From Streptomyces sp. NBC_00094 (lineage in GTDB: Bacteria > Actinomycetota > Actinomycetes > Streptomycetales > Streptomycetaceae): a DNA stretch of 64,000 bases. Positions 32,457 to 42,000 of this stretch are shown piece after piece. The position numbers and the translations under genes were made by a program. Position 1 is the stretch's first letter, and every line of letters starts with the position of its first letter. The notes beneath the pieces were generated by a model, which saw only the letters and a program-made list of their open reading frames with translations, was not told the DNA's origin and did not search any database. Where the stretch lies: contig NZ_JAPEMB010000001.1 of assembly GCF_026343125.1 (NCBI RefSeq), positions 6,391,501 through 6,455,500 on the forward strand, in the 5' to 3' direction.

Positions 32457-33644
32457 GTGCAGGCAGCAAGAGAAACACCCGAACGGCCCGAGGGGCCCGA
32501 CCGGCCGGATGGGACGGATCGGACGGATCACTCGAACCGGCAGGACCGGTCCGAGCGGCGGCCCTGGAGCAAGCTCCACCGAGCGCGCGTCCTCTACCGC
32601 AACGTCTCCAAGCGGAAGATGGTCTGGCTCCTCCTCAAGGACACCGTCAACTCGTGCATCGAGTACCGGATCCTCGGCCTCGCCGCCGAGGCCGCGTTCT
32701 TCACCCTGCTGTCGCTGCCGCCCCTGCTCCTCGGCCTGATCGCCCTCCTCGGCTACGCCGACGACTGGACCAACACCGACACCGTCGCGAGCATCGAGGA
32801 GAACATCCTCCGCGCTGCCGGAACGGTCCTCTCCGACCGGGGCGTCCACGACATCGCCAAACCGCTCCTGGACGACGTCACCCAGGGCAAACGGCCCGAG
32901 CTGGTCTCCCTCGGCTTCGCCATCGCCCTCTGGTCCGGATCGCGCGCGGTGAACGTCTTCATCGACACCATCACCGTCATGTACGGACTCGACGGCCACC
33001 GCGGCATCGTCAAGACCCGGCTCCTCGCCTTCCTGCTCTACATCGTGGCGCTGATCATCGGCGCCGTCGTGCTGCCCCTCGCGGTCGTCGGCCCCGACCG
33101 GGTCGTCGAGCTCGTCCCCTGGGGCACGGAGGTCGTCGCCGTCCTGTACTGGCCGGCCGTCATCCTGCTCTCCATCGCCTTCCTCACGACGCTCTACCAC
33201 GTGTCCGTACCCGTCAGATCGCCGTGGATCGAGGACATCCCCGGCGCCCTCGTCGCGCTCGGGATGTGGGTCTTCGGCAGCTTCCTGCTGCGGATCTACC
33301 TCACCAGCCAGGTCGAGGGCCCGACCATCTACGGCTCCCTCGCCGCCCCGATCGCCGTCCTCCTCTGGATCGGCATCTCGGCCTTCGCGGTCCTCGTCGG
33401 CGCCGCGGTGAACGCCGCCATCGACCGCGTCTGGCCCTCCGTCGCCACCGCCGCGGCCCGTGAGGCCAACGAACGGGCCCGCGCCGTCCAGGCCGCCGAA
33501 CTCGTCGCCCGGGTCCGCGCCGAGGCGGAGGACGTCGACGAGGACGACCCGGACATGCCCTCGGAGTTCCCCGAGCGCTGGTCCAAGTTCCTGCCCCCGG
33601 ACGACGTGAAGTCGCGCATCCACTCGGGCTGGGAGAAGGAGTAG
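32457..33644 (+). CDS. YihY/BrkB-family membrane protein
   Basis: This 395-aa inner-membrane protein has a charged N-terminal segment of about 55 residues, then six predicted membrane helices (AAFFTLLSLPPLLLGLIALL, LLAFLLYIVALIIGAVVLPL, AVLYWPAVILLSIAFLTTLY and others). The C-terminus is a charged helix with acidic patch VDEDDPDMP. The family was once misnamed ribonuclease BN; function is unknown. The GTG start lies about 12 bp after a TACGGT -10-like hexamer, so the message may be leaderless. The gene is divergent from the aidB-like gene with 17 bp between start codons. Confidence 0.85.
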   Translation: MQAARETPERPEGPDRPDGTDRTDHSNRQDRSERRPWSKLHRARVLYRNVSKRKMVWLLLKDTVNSCIEYRILGLAAEAAFFTLLSLPPLLLGLIALLGYADDWTNTDTVASIEENILRAAGTVLSDRGVHDIAKPLLDDVTQGKRPELVSLGFAIALWSGSRAVNVFIDTITVMYGLDGHRGIVKTRLLAFLLYIVALIIGAVVLPLAVVGPDRVVELVPWGTEVVAVLYWPAVILLSIAFLTTLYHVSVPVRSPWIEDIPGALVALGMWVFGSFLLRIYLTSQVEGPTIYGSLAAPIAVLLWIGISAFAVLVGAAVNAAIDRVWPSVATAAAREANERARAVQAAELVARVRAEAEDVDEDDPDMPSEFPERWSKFLPPDDVKSRIHSGWEKE

Positions 33645-33770
33645 CCCGACGGCCCTGCCGCAGGCCCGAAGGCCGGACGAGGAGCGCCGGGCCCGATCGG
33701 CAGGACGACCCCCTAGGATCGCGGGCACGGCGGAGCCGGCACCGGCACCGCAGCGGCCTTGGGGGGCTTC

Positions 33771-34241
33771 ATGATCAGGCTCACGCCCGTCGAACGGGAT
33801 CTCCACCGTGCGTTGAGCACGCGGGCGCGGGAGGCGGATCCGGCGAAGCCCGCCGAGGCCTGCCTCACGTACAAGGAACTCGGGCTGCTCGTCGACCCGG
33901 AGGGTACCGCGACCGGGATGTCGAGGCCGCCGTTCCGCACCATGTTCCCGGCCCTCGGGAACGTCAGCGCGTACGAGGTGGAGCAGCGCCGGCCGCTGCT
34001 CTCCGCCCTGGTGGTGGCACAGAGCTCCGGCACGCCGGGGCCGGGCTTCGTGGAGATGGCGCGGTACCTCGGGGTGACCGTCCGCGACCCGGAGGCCTTC
34101 TGGGAGGAGGAGGTCGCGGCCGTGGTCCGGTTCTGGAGCACGTACGAACCCGTGCTGCTCATGGACGCGGCGGTCCACCGGCTCGAAGGCGAACTGGCCG
34201 CGCTGCGGGCCGCGGTGGCGAGGCTCGAAGGTCCCGCCTGA
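33771..34241 (+). CDS. Hypothetical protein (156 aa)
   Basis: This 156-aa soluble protein begins MIRLTPVERDLHRALSTR. The middle part (LTYKELGLLVDPEGTATGMS) resembles the start of a small wHTH-like domain of the type that reads 'restriction/AAA-associated' promoters, but the match is too weak to name. A C-terminal helix (LEGELAALRAAVARLEGP) looks like a short coiled coil that may mediate dimerisation. The ATG follows a ggggggc site. It stands alone between the BrkB-like and rsgA regions. No function is assigned. Confidence 0.7.
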   Translation: MIRLTPVERDLHRALSTRAREADPAKPAEACLTYKELGLLVDPEGTATGMSRPPFRTMFPALGNVSAYEVEQRRPLLSALVVAQSSGTPGPGFVEMARYLGVTVRDPEAFWEEEVAAVVRFWSTYEPVLLMDAAVHRLEGELAALRAAVARLEGPA

Positions 34242-34395
34242 GCGAGTCCGGCGGCGAGCCGAGGGGGCCCGCGATAAATCGGTGGCGCCGTGTTTCAGGG
34301 GCGGGCTATGGTTCTGCTCGTTCCGGGGCGCGGCGGTCGCCGCTCCCGGGGACGGTGTCGGTTCGTCGTAGAAGAAGCAGGAGGTGAGGACATTG

Positions 34396-34467
34396 ATGAC
34401 TGTCATGGTGACGGGCTCTGCCCGCATTCAGGAGTTCATCGTTTCCACCCCTGTGGTCTCCGGCTGA
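34396..34467 (+). CDS. Putative 23-aa small ORF upstream of rsgA
   Basis: An ATG at 34396 follows an unusually strong ribosome site AGGAGGTGAGG (34379-34389, spacing 6). It opens 23 codons starting MTVMVTGS and ending TPVVSG before TGA. It lies 60 bp before rsgA, with two inverted repeats in between: gcgcgcagagcgcgc near 34481 and the palindrome acccttcgaagggt at 34508-34521. The excellent ribosome site argues that something is translated here. It may be a leader peptide or a small protein; no family is recognised. Confidence 0.5.
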   Translation: MTVMVTGSARIQEFIVSTPVVSG

Positions 34468-34527
34468 CACCCACTCGACTTCCGCGCGCAGAGCGCGCCG
34501 CCGGGGCCACCCTTCGAAGGGTCCCCC

Positions 34528-35661
34528 TTGTTCCACGCTTCGCTCCACCCGTCCTCCCTCTCTTCCGACTCCTCCGACGCTCGGCACCCGCTCGCCGCCC
34601 ATGGCTGGGACGAGGGCTGGGAAGCCGAGTTCGCCCCCTACGCCCGACAGGGCCTCCTCCCCGGCCGGGTCGTCCGCGTCGACCGAGGCCAGTGCGACGT
34701 CGCCACCGCCGAGGGGATCGTGCGCGCCGACACGGCGTTCGTGACCCCGCACGACCCGCTCCGGGTCGTCTGCACCGGTGACTGGGCCGCCGTCGACCCC
34801 GAGGGCGTCAGCGATCCCCGGTACGTACGGACGCTGCTGCCGCGCCGTACGGCCTTCGCGCGCTCCACCTCCTCCAAGCGGTCCGAGGGCCAGGTCCTCG
34901 CGGCCAACGTCGACCACGTCGTCATCACCGTCTCGCTCGCCGTCGAGCTGGACCTCGGCCGGATCGAACGCTTCCTCGCCCTGGCCTGGGAGTCCGGCGC
35001 CCAGCCGACGGTCGTCCTCAGCAAGGCGGACCTCGTCCCGGACGCCACCGGGCTCTCCTACCTCGTCGAGGACGTGGAGACCGTCGCCCCCGGCGTACGG
35101 GTCGTGCCCCTCAGCTCGGCCACGGGAGAGGGTCTCGACGAGCTCTCCGCGGTCGTCGCGGGCGGCACGACCGTCCTGCTCGGCGTCTCCGGCGCCGGCA
35201 AGTCCACCCTCGCCAACGCGCTCGTCGGTACGGACGTGATGACCGTCCAGGCCGCCCGTGACGTCGACGGCAAGGGCCGCCACACCACGACCACCCGCAA
35301 CCTCTTCGTCCTGCCGGGCGGGGGAGTCCTCATCGACACCCCCGGGCTGCGCGGGGTCGGCCTCTGGGACGCCGAGACCGGCGTCGGCCAGGTCTTCTCC
35401 GAGATCGAGGCGCTGGCGGCCGAGTGCCGCTTCCACGACTGCGCCCACGAGGCGGAGCCCGGCTGCGCGGTGGCGGCGGCCATCGAGGACGGTTCGCTGC
35501 CCGTGCGCCGCATGGAGAGCTACCGCAAGCTGCTCCGCGAGAACCAGCGGATCGTGGCCAAGACCGACGCCCGCCTGCGCACCGAGATCCTCAAGGACTG
35601 GAAGCGCAAGGGCGCGGAGGGGCGCGCGGCCATGGAGGCCAAGCGCGGGCGCGCCCGGTAG
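34528..35661 (+). CDS. rsgA: Ribosome small subunit-dependent GTPase RsgA
   Basis: This 377-aa circularly permuted GTPase has an N-terminal OB-fold region (about 45-105), G4-like SKADLV before the P-loop GVSGAGKSTLANAL, then DTPGLRG. The C-terminal zinc site CRFHDCAHEAEPGC has the canonical C-x4-C-x-H-x5-C spacing. It acts in 30S subunit maturation in the cytoplasm. The start is TTG at 34528 with AAGGG 8 nt upstream; no ATG or GTG is better placed. The long N-terminal Ser-rich lead is typical of actinobacterial members. The upstream small ORF and palindromes may form its leader. Confidence 0.92.
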   Translation: MFHASLHPSSLSSDSSDARHPLAAHGWDEGWEAEFAPYARQGLLPGRVVRVDRGQCDVATAEGIVRADTAFVTPHDPLRVVCTGDWAAVDPEGVSDPRYVRTLLPRRTAFARSTSSKRSEGQVLAANVDHVVITVSLAVELDLGRIERFLALAWESGAQPTVVLSKADLVPDATGLSYLVEDVETVAPGVRVVPLSSATGEGLDELSAVVAGGTTVLLGVSGAGKSTLANALVGTDVMTVQAARDVDGKGRHTTTTRNLFVLPGGGVLIDTPGLRGVGLWDAETGVGQVFSEIEALAAECRFHDCAHEAEPGCAVAAAIEDGSLPVRRMESYRKLLRENQRIVAKTDARLRTEILKDWKRKGAEGRAAMEAKRGRAR

Positions 35662-35682
35662 GGGCACGCGTGGTGTTCCGTC

Positions 35683-35709
35683 GGGGTCCGGGGCCCGTCC
35701 CCGGACCCC
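35683..35709 (+). terminator. Terminator after rsgA
   Basis: A perfect 11-bp stem GGGGTCCGGGG/CCCCGGACCCC with a 5-nt loop lies 21 bp past the rsgA stop. Confidence 0.8.
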
Positions 35710-35802
35710 GGATCCGCCGTTCTCGCGCTGCGCGTCCCCGAGCGCAGCGCCGTGTCCGAAACCCGCCAGCCGGGTGTCGTCGGTTCCCGCACACTGGGAG
35801 AC

Positions 35803-37146
35803 GTGACCGAGGAAGACACCCGCTACGAGGCGGTCAGCAGCAGGGACGCACGGTTCGACGGCGCGTTCTTCTTCGCCGTCCGCACCACCGGGATCTACTG
35901 CCGGCCCAGCTGCCCGGCCGTCACCCCGAAGCGCCGGAACGTCTCCTTCTTCCCCACGGCCGCCGCCGCCCAGGGCCACGGCTTCCGGGCCTGCCGCCGC
36001 TGCCGCCCGGACGCCGTGCCGGGCTCCGCCGCCTGGAACGTCCGGGCCGACGTCGTCGGCCGCGCCATGCGCATGATCGGCGACGGGGTCGTCGACCGCG
36101 AGGGCGTGCCCGGACTCGCCGGACGCCTCGGCTACAGCACCCGCCAGGTGCAGCGCCAGCTCACCGCCGAGCTCGGCGCGGGACCCGTCGCCCTCGCCCG
36201 CGCCCAGCGGGCGCACACCGCGCGCCTGCTCCTCCAGACCACGGGCCTGCCCGTCACCGAGATCGCCTTCGCGGCCGGATTCGCCAGCGTCCGCCAGTTC
36301 AACGAGACCATCCGCGCCGTCTACGCCCGCACCCCCACCGCCCTGCGGGAAGAGGCGGGCACCGGCGCGGGAGCCCGTACCGCGCTCGCCGCCGGGGTGC
36401 CGCTGCGGCTCGCCCACCGGGGGCCGTACGCCGCCGGTGAGGTCTTCGACCTGCTCGCGGCCGAGGCCGTGCCCCGCGTCGAGGAGGTCGTCGGCGCCCC
36501 CGGCACCCGCACCTACCGCCGTACCCTCCGCCTCCCGTACGGCACCGGCGTCGTCTCCGTCGACGAGCGCTCCGCCGGGCGCTGGCTCGACGCCCGCATC
36601 CACCTCACCGAGCTGCGGGACCTGACCACCGCCGTCCACCGGCTGCGCCGCCTCTTCGACCTCGACGCGGACCCGTACGCGGTCGCCGAGCGCCTCGGCG
36701 CCGCCCCCGGGCTCGCCGCCGAGGTCGCCGCCCGGCCCGGCGTACGCTCCCCGGGGACGGCCGAGCCGGAGGAGTTCGCGCTGCGGACCCTCCTCGGGCC
36801 CGGGGAGTCGGCCCGGCTCGTCGAGGCGCACGGCACGCCCCTGGCCACCGCCTGCGGCACCCTCACCCATGTCTTCCCGGCGCACGCCGACCTGACCGGC
36901 CACCCCGTCGCGGGCCCGCTGGCCCGCGCGCTCGCCGACGGAGCCGTACGCCTCGACCCGGGCGCCGACCGCGACGAGGCCGAGCGCGCGCTGCTCGCCG
37001 TCCCCGGCGTGAGCCCCGAGGCCGCCGCCCTCATCCGGATGCGTGCGCTCGGCGACCCGGACGTGCCCCCGGCGGGCGTGGCCGACACGGAGGAGTGGCG
37101 CCCGTGGCGCTCGTACGCGGCCCGCTACCTCGGGACCGCCCCGTAG
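35803..37146 (+). CDS. Ada-type zinc/AraC regulator fused to a degenerate AlkA-like domain
   Basis: This 447-aa protein has an N-terminal Ada zinc domain with Cys33, Cys37, Cys64 and Cys67 (spacing 4-27-3, identical to E. coli Ada Cys38/42/69/72), so Cys33 is the expected methyl-phosphotriester acceptor. An AraC-type HTH follows (about 80-170, GRLGYSTRQVQRQL, FAAGFASVRQFNETIR), then the AlkA N-terminal domain (about 188-270) and a glycosylase-like helical part. The usual HhH PGIGPWTA reads PGVSPEAA. The segment after RALGDPD jumps almost at once to EEWRPWRSYAARYLG, omitting the stretch that normally carries the catalytic Asp. It is likely to sense alkylation; glycosylase activity is doubtful. 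The GTG start has GGGAG 4-5 nt upstream. Confidence 0.85.
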   Translation: MTEEDTRYEAVSSRDARFDGAFFFAVRTTGIYCRPSCPAVTPKRRNVSFFPTAAAAQGHGFRACRRCRPDAVPGSAAWNVRADVVGRAMRMIGDGVVDREGVPGLAGRLGYSTRQVQRQLTAELGAGPVALARAQRAHTARLLLQTTGLPVTEIAFAAGFASVRQFNETIRAVYARTPTALREEAGTGAGARTALAAGVPLRLAHRGPYAAGEVFDLLAAEAVPRVEEVVGAPGTRTYRRTLRLPYGTGVVSVDERSAGRWLDARIHLTELRDLTTAVHRLRRLFDLDADPYAVAERLGAAPGLAAEVAARPGVRSPGTAEPEEFALRTLLGPGESARLVEAHGTPLATACGTLTHVFPAHADLTGHPVAGPLARALADGAVRLDPGADRDEAERALLAVPGVSPEAAALIRMRALGDPDVPPAGVADTEEWRPWRSYAARYLGTAP

Positions 37147-37236
37147 GAGGCGCCCGGCGGACCAGGGGCCGGGGGATCTTTCAGGGCGTGCCCCTCAGGG
37201 CCTGTCCGGCCGCCAGGACCGGCCGGAGCGCCCGGC

Positions 37237-37719
37237 TCAGCCCCAGAGCACCGCGCCCGCCCAGGCCCCCACGATCAGCAGGCACGAGAAGAGCTCGACG
37301 AGGACGCTCGTTCCGGCCGCCCGCATCACCGTCCGGGTCGCCGCCCTGGCCTGGCCGTGGCCGCCGAGGCGGAGCCGTTCCGCGAGGTAGATCCCGCCGA
37401 CGAAGCCGGGGATGGCGCCGAGCACCGGGACCAGGACGAAGCCCAGGAGCGCGCCCACGCCGGCGTAGACCACCATCCGCCGGGTGATGCCGACGCCACG
37501 GAAGCGGCGCGGTGGGAGCTGCCAGACGACCACCTGGGTGAGGAGCAGCAGACCGGTCGACGAGGCCAGCAGGAGCCAGGCGAGGTCCGTCCGCTCGTGC
37601 AGTGACCACCAGAGCATGGCCGCCCACACCAGCCACGTCCCCGGCACGCCGGGCGCCAGCACCCCGAACAGGCCGAGCAGCATCACCGTCGCGACCATCA
37701 GGAGCTGCCACACACCCAT
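37237..37719 (-). CDS. DUF456-family membrane protein
   Basis: This 160-aa protein has five or so hydrophobic helices (LLMVATVMLLGLFGVLAPG, TWLVWAAMLWWSL, LLLASSTGLLLLTQVVV, AGVGALLGFVLVPVLGAIPG, LVELFSCLLIVGAWAGAVLW). The GVLAPGVPGTWL and GAIPGFVGGIYLAE motifs are glycine-zipper-like features of DUF456. It is located in the cytoplasmic membrane. It is a single gene convergent with the Ada-AlkA-like gene. The function of the family is unknown. Confidence 0.8.
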   Translation of the reverse strand: MGVWQLLMVATVMLLGLFGVLAPGVPGTWLVWAAMLWWSLHERTDLAWLLLASSTGLLLLTQVVVWQLPPRRFRGVGITRRMVVYAGVGALLGFVLVPVLGAIPGFVGGIYLAERLRLGGHGQARAATRTVMRAAGTSVLVELFSCLLIVGAWAGAVLWG

Positions 37720-37840
37720 CTGCCCAGGGTGCCGGAATCCCGGTGTTCGCGCAGGTCAAGGCAGACGGACGGAGTACGAGGACGTCAACCCGCCGACGGC
37801 GGGGGCGGCGGCCACCGGATTCCGCTCGCCCGGCCTCCGC

Positions 37841-38824
37841 TCAGCCGCGGGCCACCCAGCCCTTCTCGTACGCGTGCCAGCCCAGCTGGAGCCGGGTCGT
37901 CACCCCGGTCAGCTCCATCAGCCCCTTGACCCGCCGCTGCACGGTCCGCAGCCCCAGGTCGAGCTGCTTGGCCACGCTCGCGTCCGTCATCCCGGCGAGC
38001 AGCAGCGACAGGATCTCCAGGTCCATCACGTCCGGGCCCGGCACCTCCTCCTCGGTGATCTGCGCGCCCGCCCCGAGCCGCAGCGGCAGCGCCTCCCGCC
38101 ACACCGACTCGAAGAGCCCCATCAGCGATTCGAGGAGCCCGCTCGCGTGCACGACGATCGCCGCCGGCTCCGCGCCCCGCCCGGTCAGCGGCACCATGGC
38201 CAGCGACCGGTCGGCGACCACCAGCTTGGTGGGCACGCGGTCCGCGACCCGGATCCGCTCCTCGCGGCCGAGCGCCGCCGACAGTTCGAGCAGCCCGGAG
38301 GGAAGGGTGAGCACCTCGCGCTCGATCACCACCCGGTAGCGCACGCCCCGCCCCGCGGCCATCTCCTCCGCGTCGTTCTCCATCCCGGTGACCGCGATGG
38401 GCTTGCCCGTCACGAGGGCGCAGACCTCCTCCGTCGCCCCCAGCTGGAGCTGGAGGAAGCGGTGGGTGACGGCGCTCGCTCCGGTCACCACCTCCACCAG
38501 GTCGTGGACGGCGGCCTCCGCGGCCTCCGCCCGGTACTCCTCCGCCAGCAGCGCCGCCGCCAGCTCGGCCTGCTCCAGCTCGTGGCGCTGCTGGGTCAGC
38601 AGCGCGCCCAGCGCGACCCCCGGGGGCGCCGCCACCCACCGCCCGGTCCTGGCCGAGGACTGCGCGGCGAGCCCCTGCGACTCCAGCCGGCGCAGCGCCC
38701 GCTCGGTGTCCCGTTCGGGCATGGCGAGCCGGTGCGCGAGATCGGTGACCTCGGCCGCGCCCAGCGCGACCAGGGCGCGGTACGCGGACTCCTGGCGTTC
38801 GTCGAGCCCTATCGCTCCCAGCAT
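37841..38824 (-). CDS. TrmB/LuxR-type helix-turn-helix regulator
   Basis: This 327-aa protein has an N-terminal TrmB-like winged helix (about 1-70, LDERQESAYRALVALGAAEVTDLAHRLAMPE), a coiled linker (about 75-110), a central PLD-like or sensor region, and a C-terminal LuxR HTH (about 258-320, DLEILSLLLAGMTDASVAKQL, LRTVQRRVKGLMELTGVTTR). This two-HTH plan is common in Streptomyces single-domain regulators of peptidases and natural products. It is divergent from the secreted S8 peptidase with 232 bp between starts, so it may control that gene. The ligand is unknown. Confidence 0.85.
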   Translation of the reverse strand: MLGAIGLDERQESAYRALVALGAAEVTDLAHRLAMPERDTERALRRLESQGLAAQSSARTGRWVAAPPGVALGALLTQQRHELEQAELAAALLAEEYRAEAAEAAVHDLVEVVTGASAVTHRFLQLQLGATEEVCALVTGKPIAVTGMENDAEEMAAGRGVRYRVVIEREVLTLPSGLLELSAALGREERIRVADRVPTKLVVADRSLAMVPLTGRGAEPAAIVVHASGLLESLMGLFESVWREALPLRLGAGAQITEEEVPGPDVMDLEILSLLLAGMTDASVAKQLDLGLRTVQRRVKGLMELTGVTTRLQLGWHAYEKGWVARG

Positions 38825-39056
38825 GGTTGCCCCACCCCTCGCCGTACGTCCGGCGGACGCCCCGGATCTTCTCGGGACATTCACCGGAGGCATTCGTTCC
38901 GTTGGTGACCTGGCGGGAAACGGCCACGGCGTATTCCCGCCTTGCCCATCATCCCTGTACCGCCCTCACCTCTGCCAATGTGGCGCCACCGCAGCACCAA
39001 CAGCCTCCGGAGACGGGTGTCTTATGCCTTATTTCCGGAATCAGATGGGGAGAGCG

Positions 39057-42000
39057 ATGCGCCCGATTTCGCGTACGGCCCTGGGGGCGGCGACCGCCGC
39101 CGTCCTGGCCGTCACCGCGGTCGCGCCGTCCATGGCGAATGAGCCGCAGGACGACACGGCCGGCAAGCGACCGCTGGTAGGCAGCGAGGCCTCGGCCCGC
39201 GCCGGCGACCGGACCGCCACGGTGACGCTGGTCACCGGAGATCGCGTCCTGGTCACTCGGGACGCCGACGGGAACCCGGCCGCCACCGCGCTGCCCCGCG
39301 AGGACGGCACCGTCCCCCTCGTCCAGACCCGCCGCTCCGGCCAGGACCTGTACGTTTACCCCGAGGACGCCACCGACGCGCTCGCCGCCGGCCGCGTCGA
39401 CGAGGAGCTCTTCAACGTCACCGGGCTCGTCCGCCAGGGCTACGACGACGCCTCCACCACGACGCTCCCTCTCATCGCGGTCTACGGCTCCGACCTCGCC
39501 CGCTCGGTCCCCGCCGCCCCGCGCGGCGCGCAGCGCGGCCAGGTCCTGAAGACCGTCGACGGCGTCGCGCTCAAGGCCGACAAGAAGCAGGCCGCCACCT
39601 TCTGGGCCGACGTGAACACCCCGGGGGCCCGCTCCGCCGCCGGCATCGAGAAGCTCTGGCTCGACCGAAAGGTTCAGGCCACCCTGGAGCAGTCGACGCA
39701 GCAGGTCCACGCACCCGAGGCCTGGGCCGCCGGCTACGACGGCACCGGTACCAAGGTCGCCGTCCTCGACACGGGCGCCGACACCGAGCACCCCGACCTC
39801 AAGGGCCGCGTCACCCTCTCGGAGAACTTCACCGACTCCGAGACCGCCGACGACCGCCAGGGTCACGGCACCCACACCATCTCCACCGTCGGCGGCTCCG
39901 GCGCAGCCAGTGGCGGCAAGAAGAAGGGCGTCGCCCCCGGCGCGGACCTCCTCAACGGCAAGGTCCTCAACGACTCCGGATCCGGCGCCGCCTCCTGGAT
40001 CATCGCCGGCATGGAGTGGGCCGTCGCCCAGGGCGCCGACGTCGTCTCCATGAGCCTCGGCAGCTCCGTCCCCACCGACTGCACCGACCCGATGAGCGCC
40101 GCCGCCGAGGAACTCGCCCAGAGCAAGGGCACGTTGTTCGTCCTCGCCGCCGGAAACTCGGGCCCGACCCTCAACACGGTCTCCTCGCCCGGCTGCGCGC
40201 CCAGCGTCCTCACCGTCGGCGCCACCGACCGCGACGACTCCACCGCGTACTTCTCCAGCCGCGGCCCGACGATCGTCAACCACACCCTCAAGCCCGAGAT
40301 CGCCGCGCCCGGCGTCGCCATCTCCGCGGCTGCCGCCGGCGGCCGGGGCGTGTACGCCTACCAGTCCATGTCCGGTACGTCGATGGCCACCCCGCACGTC
40401 GCGGGCGCCGCCGCCATCGTCAAGCAGCGCCACCCCGACTGGACCGCCCAGCAGATCAAGGCCGCCCTCGTCTCCTCCGCCGAGAGCGACCTCCCCGGCG
40501 ACGTCCGCGAGGTCGGCGGCGGCCGGCTCGACGTCAAGGCCGCCATCGACCAGACGGTCCTCGGCGCCTCCGCCGTCCAGGGCGGCACCTTCAACTGGCC
40601 GCAGGACGACAGCGACCGCACCACGGTCTCCGTCCCGTACACCAACACCTCCGACGCCCCGGTCACCCTGAACCTGGCCGTAGAGACGGTCGCCGGCAAC
40701 GACGGCTCCCGCGTGCGGAGTTCGGTCGCCCGCCTCGGCAAGCGCACCGTCACCGTCCCGGCCGGCGCCACCGTCCAGGTCCCGCTGGAGCTCACCCCCG
40801 ACGCACGCCTGGAGCGCGCCCAGTACGGCGACGTCACCGGCCGCGTCCTCGCCACCAGCCCCGGCGGCATCCACGTCTCGACCCCGTTCTCGCTCTACGT
40901 CGAGCCCGAAACCGTCACGTTGCGCGTCAAGTTGATCGACCGTCAGGGCAAGCCGGCCGATGGCGCCTCCTCGCTCGACGTCATCGGCACCGACGACGCC
41001 AGCGGCGAGCGCCGCTTCAACGACGGCGCCGGCGACCAGGTCTACCGCCTGCGCCCCGGCAGCTACTTCCTCTCCTCCTTCGTCACCACTCCCGACGCCG
41101 GCGAGGGCGCCAAGCTGAACGACTCGCTCAGCTACCTCGGCCGCCCGCAGGTGGAGCTGAAGAAGGACACCACCGTCGTCCTCGACGCCCGCAAGGCCCA
41201 CAAGCTGTCGGTGAAGACCGACAAGGCCACCGAACTCCGGGGCGCCACCCTCGTGTTCTCCCGCTCCTGGGACGACACCTGGCTGCACGCCGGCACCGCC
41301 GCCGGGCCGCGCACCCTCCGCGGCTACTACGCCTCGGTCGAAGGCTCCGCCGACGACGGCGACTTCGAGTTCGGCAGCTACTGGCGCGCCGCCGCCCCGC
41401 AGATCACCTCGCTCCGTACGGGCGACGGCCTGACCCTGCACCCCCTCACCGGCACCCTCGGCTCCGACAACCTCGACGGCACCGGCTCCGCCCGGCTCGT
41501 CGACGCCGGAACCGGCACCCCGGACGAACTGAAGGCCGCCGGAGTCCAGGGCCGTATCGCCCTCGTCCGACTGCCCGACGACTCCACCAACGCGAGCACC
41601 CTCGCCCGGAACGCCAAGGCCGCCGGCGCCGTCGCCGTCGTCGCGTACCACTCGGCCCCCGGCCGCTGGTACCCGGCCGGTGGATTCGCCGGCCTCGGCC
41701 TGCCGGTCCTCTCCGTCCCGTCCGACGAGGCGACCGCGCTCCTGGGCAAGCTGGCGGCCGGCGAGGTCACCGTCGCCTGGCAGGCCACCGCGAAGAGCCC
41801 GTACGTCTACAGCCTCGCCTTCCCCGAGACCGGAGCGATCCGCGACGACCGGACCTACCGGGTCCACGACGGCGAACTGGGCCGCACCGACGCCACCCAC
41901 GGGTCGGCGGGCATCGCCACCGACTTCGTGGACTTCCCGTCCGCGCGCCGTCCGGACGGCGTCCGCATCGGCTTCGCCTCGCTGGAGGCGGTCCCCGCGC

